A stretch of DNA of 21,427 nucleotides, taken from positions 1 to 21,427 of the forward strand of contig LRSR01005518.1 in the NCBI GenBank assembly GCA_001579985.1. The letters run 5' to 3'. Position numbers and translations under genes: made by a program. The notes below the pieces were generated by a model. That model was not told the DNA's origin. It searched no databases and saw only the letters and a program-made list of their open reading frames with translations. How positions within the stretch are numbered: the first letter of the stretch is position 1; each line of letters begins with the position of its first letter. Origin of the DNA: Hypsibius dujardini (Eukaryota > Tardigrada > Eutardigrada > Parachela > Hypsibiidae). Positions 19,332 to 21,427 of this stretch are shown here, one piece after another.

Positions 19332-19723
19332 CTAGGCCTTGTGTTGTTGCACCACGGTGGACTGTCCGTTGGGATAAACCGTCATGACCATCTGCTTCTT
19401 CTTGTGGGATCGGCCGCGGCAGCAGTTGACGCAGCTCAACGCCGACGCAATCACTGCCGTCAGGAACAGCAGCAGATACAGGATCATGAGGGCGGCCTTG
19501 AGTCCGATCAGCGTCTGCAGCTGCTGCTGTGGCGAGGTGAAGACGTTATTGCCGCCGTAACCACCGTAACCGCCGTAGCTACTGCCGCTGCCGTAGAAGC
19601 CGGGGTAGTTGCCGGGGAAGAAACTGCCAAAGCTGCCGAAATTTCCGACGCCTCCGTAGCCACCGTAGCCGGTGTTGCCGTAATATTGGGAGTAGTATTG
19701 CGCCGCCGTGGCAAGGATGGCCG
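19332..19723 (-). CDS. Tetraspan membrane protein, last exon (Gly/Tyr-rich loop, final membrane segment)
   Basis: Minus-strand terminal exon; stop TAG at 19332-19334. The acceptor AG is at 19724-19725 and two leading bases complete the Ala codon from the upstream exon (FFVAS-A-AILATAAQYY). The exon encodes 129 residues after the split codon. It finishes one membrane segment, then has a loop of about 50 residues rich in Gly and Tyr (QYYGNTGYGGYGG, SYGGYGGYGG). A final membrane helix ALMILYLLLFLTAVIASAL is followed by a cytoplasmic tail SCVNCCRGRSHKKK with likely palmitoylated cysteines and a polar end STVVQQHKA. The plus-strand frame of 188 codons over the same bases is an antisense shadow: it is a low-complexity Ala/Val/Thr run. 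Confidence 0.82.
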
Positions 19724-20463
19724 CTAAACGTTAATCAAAAGCATAGTTGGTAAGCTATTATTATGGTATTTTAAAACAGGGTTTTCAGTTTCCGGTTTCT
19801 TCACACACGAAATGGCCTTTTTTCGGTGACTCCTATTTTCTCGACAAATATATGGAGGAGTAAAGAATATTGTTTGGTCAGTTAAATTGCATTCTTTGTA
19901 ATTAAAGATGGGATAATAATGTTCATTCTGTCCCTTATTTATTTACAAAGTTTATCAAGCTGTAGAAAAATGCAGTAAACGTTGTTATCAAATACACGCA
20001 CTGTTTCTTAGAAGTAATATTTTTATAGAGACTAAAGCAGAGTAAAACACGTTTATTTACGTACACTTACCTACATTTTCTTTAAATTCAAAGAGAAATA
20101 AATCAAATTTAGTTTTTCTAGAAATTAAAGCTGAGTATAAAACCATAATTAAGGTTTATTTATTTATTAAAACATATGAAACTAAATGTTTTTAAAAATC
20201 AAGTAACAGTTTGGTACTCGATAAAACTACGCTTACCCAAAATTTGAATAACAGTAAAAAATGTTAATTGATCCCATACTTGTTTCTTAAGCAACATTTT
20301 CTTCAAAATCCTTGAAGATTGCAACAGTTCAATATCCTATTAATTAAATTTATATATTTCACTTTCTCCGAAATTAAAGAAGATGTAAAATTAAGATATT
20401 GGAGGCAAGGCATTTGGCGCCATGTAAACCGGCGTTTTCGGAGCGTCCTCAGGTCCATTATAC
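19724..20463 (-). other. Intron of the tetraspan gene
   Basis: 740 bp, GTATAA donor and CGTTTAG acceptor on the minus strand. AT-rich; nothing further recognised. Confidence 0.75.
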
Positions 20464-20661
20464 CTGAGGCAACAAAAAAGGCGAAAGCCTTGGCTGCCAG
20501 TAGGAGGGTGAGGAAGAGCTCGGTGAGGAAGATGCACCGCCGGGCGCCTGTTGACTTGCCCATTCCACCGGCAATCAGGCCAAATATTCCGACAATGAGG
20601 GCGAAGATGCCGACCCAAATTCCGACGGCGCTTTCCTCGATGTACATGTAGAGGCCGACGC
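20464..20661 (-). CDS. Tetraspan membrane protein, internal exon (membrane segments 2 and 3)
   Basis: Minus-strand exon with a strong acceptor (TTCTTTTGTTACAG, AG at 20662-20663) and donor CAG|GTATAA (GT at 20462-20463), phase 1 on both sides and joining in frame to the last exon. The 65 whole codons read VGLYMYIEESAVGIWVGIFALIV and onward: one membrane helix (WVGIFALIVGIFGLIAGG), a short basic turn (MGKSTGARRC) predicted cytoplasmic, and a second helix (FLTELFLTLLLAAKAFAFFVAS). The pattern GIWVGIF...GIFG..AGG then K/R turn then helix resembles MS4A/CD20-like or MARVEL-type four-helix proteins. The first helix and start codon are expected on an upstream exon that I could not find in 20662-21427. 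Confidence 0.8.
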
Positions 20662-21427
20662 CTGTAACAAAAGAATGAGCAGTTTCTTTGTACTTTTTTC
20701 AAGGTGATTCATCTCATTTAGTCTTTTGTTGTGCCGGAAGAATGCAAATACTACTGAGGCGCTGGGCTTTAGTCGACTGGATTAGTCTAAACATGGCAAG
20801 AACTTGCGTAAAAAGCAGACAACAAAGCAATGCTATTATTCAAAACGAAGCATTAACCATGCGGTGAAGTGGTTGAAATTCGGATCACATTGCAGTGTAA
20901 AAAATAATATTTCAGACAAAATATGACCGATAGTTACTGTTTGATTTCACTACTAAATCTGGTTGAACGGGTTGATTGAACGTTACGAGATTGACCTTTT
21001 CTTTTTGCCGATGAGCTCGACAAATACTGAGGCATGATCCTGATTTACTAATTTAAGTTAATCTAATCAATTATTAAAGCTCAAGTCAAAATCCTAATTT
21101 AGTAAAAAACGTTATGTTAAATTAAAAAGGGAATTAGTATCGAAATGAAATTGTTTGACAAAACAGTACCAATAGTATGAATTAATGTACTCATAAAAAT
21201 GCTTATTTTTGGAGTGTGACCACTTTGTGCTCATCTGTCCGAAATAGGCGTGTGGTGCGCAATTTGGAGAGCCAAGCGGCATTTGCCGCTCAAAATGGCG
21301 TTGCAGTTTTTGAGGAGGTCTCTCTCTCTCTCTCTCGATCGGCAAACACTCGAAGAAAACAAGTTGCCTGTGGAACGCAGAAAGCAAAAGTGAAGTGCCA
21401 TATTGACGGGCAATTTTGCGCCCAAAG
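20662..21427 (-). other. Upstream intron or flank of the tetraspan gene
   Basis: Should contain, or be an intron before, the first exon of the minus-strand tetraspan gene. No frame with a membrane helix was seen. The segment 21230-21427 is GC-richer and carries a CT microsatellite; it could be a leader exon, but no protein can be supported. Confidence 0.4.
21319..21336. repeat. CT dinucleotide microsatellite
   Basis: About eight uninterrupted CT units (GA on the minus strand) followed by CGATCGG. On the minus strand it would form a GA-rich tract, sometimes found in promoters or leaders; no function is claimed. Confidence 0.85.

Noticed and set aside
19161-19727. 188-codon plus-strand frame with Ala/Val/Thr-rich content
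   Set aside because: Antisense to the Gly/Tyr-rich exon of the minus-strand gene, whose splice sites, membrane helix and codon pattern are convincing; the repetitive GGN/TAY codons keep the opposite strand open.
20319-20651. 110-codon plus-strand frame rich in Arg/Lys/Pro
   Set aside because: Antisense shadow of the exon encoding membrane helices 2 and 3.
1-21427. CRISPR arrays, bacterial operons, ribosomal RNA
   Set aside because: No regularly spaced direct repeats, no rRNA core sequence, and gene structure is clearly spliced eukaryotic.

Overview
This is eukaryotic nuclear DNA from an invertebrate metazoan. The evidence is AT-rich non-coding sequence interrupted by short GC-richer exons, introns of 64 bp to about 2 kb with GT...AG ends and T-rich acceptors, mariner-type transposons flanked by TA, and an androglobin gene. 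There is no operon organisation, ribosome binding site or CRISPR array. The phylum cannot be fixed from the window; a compact-genome ecdysozoan such as a tardigrade is one possibility, but that is a guess.

Layout. (1) About 730-10528, plus strand: nine exons of the 3' part of an androglobin (ADGB) gene. All eight introns join in a consistent phase and give one 968-residue reading frame ending at 10528. The calpain-like N-terminal part lies upstream of the window. The visible protein runs: beta-rich domain, globin-like helices, degenerate IQ segment, further globin helices, second beta-rich domain, Lys/Glu/Ser-rich linker, C-terminal coiled coil. Intron 4 holds a dead mariner (4781-6116) in antisense, and intron 8 holds a decayed tandem repeat with a period of about 165-170 bp. 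(2) 11309-12032, plus: a broken flavin amine oxidase / L-amino-acid-oxidase-like gene with an N-terminal membrane segment, a dinucleotide-binding motif, an in-frame stop and a frameshift. (3) 13547-14889, plus: a nearly intact mariner with matched terminal inverted repeats and a DD34D transposase interrupted by only two stop codons. (4) 15721-17813, plus: a two-exon gene for a single-pass membrane protein with a very Cys-rich domain and a Pro-rich tail; its intron holds a foldback element. (5) 17972-18770: a second, larger foldback element. (6) 19332-20661, minus: the last two exons of a tetraspan membrane protein with a Gly/Tyr-rich loop, convergent with gene 4; its first exon or exons were not found.

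The genes do not form an evident pathway; they look like neighbouring, independently transcribed loci. The most informative points are the near-complete exon model of androglobin with apparently degraded calmodulin-binding and uncertain heme-binding residues, two mariners in different states of decay, two unrelated-looking long foldback elements, and two lineage-type membrane proteins of unknown role.
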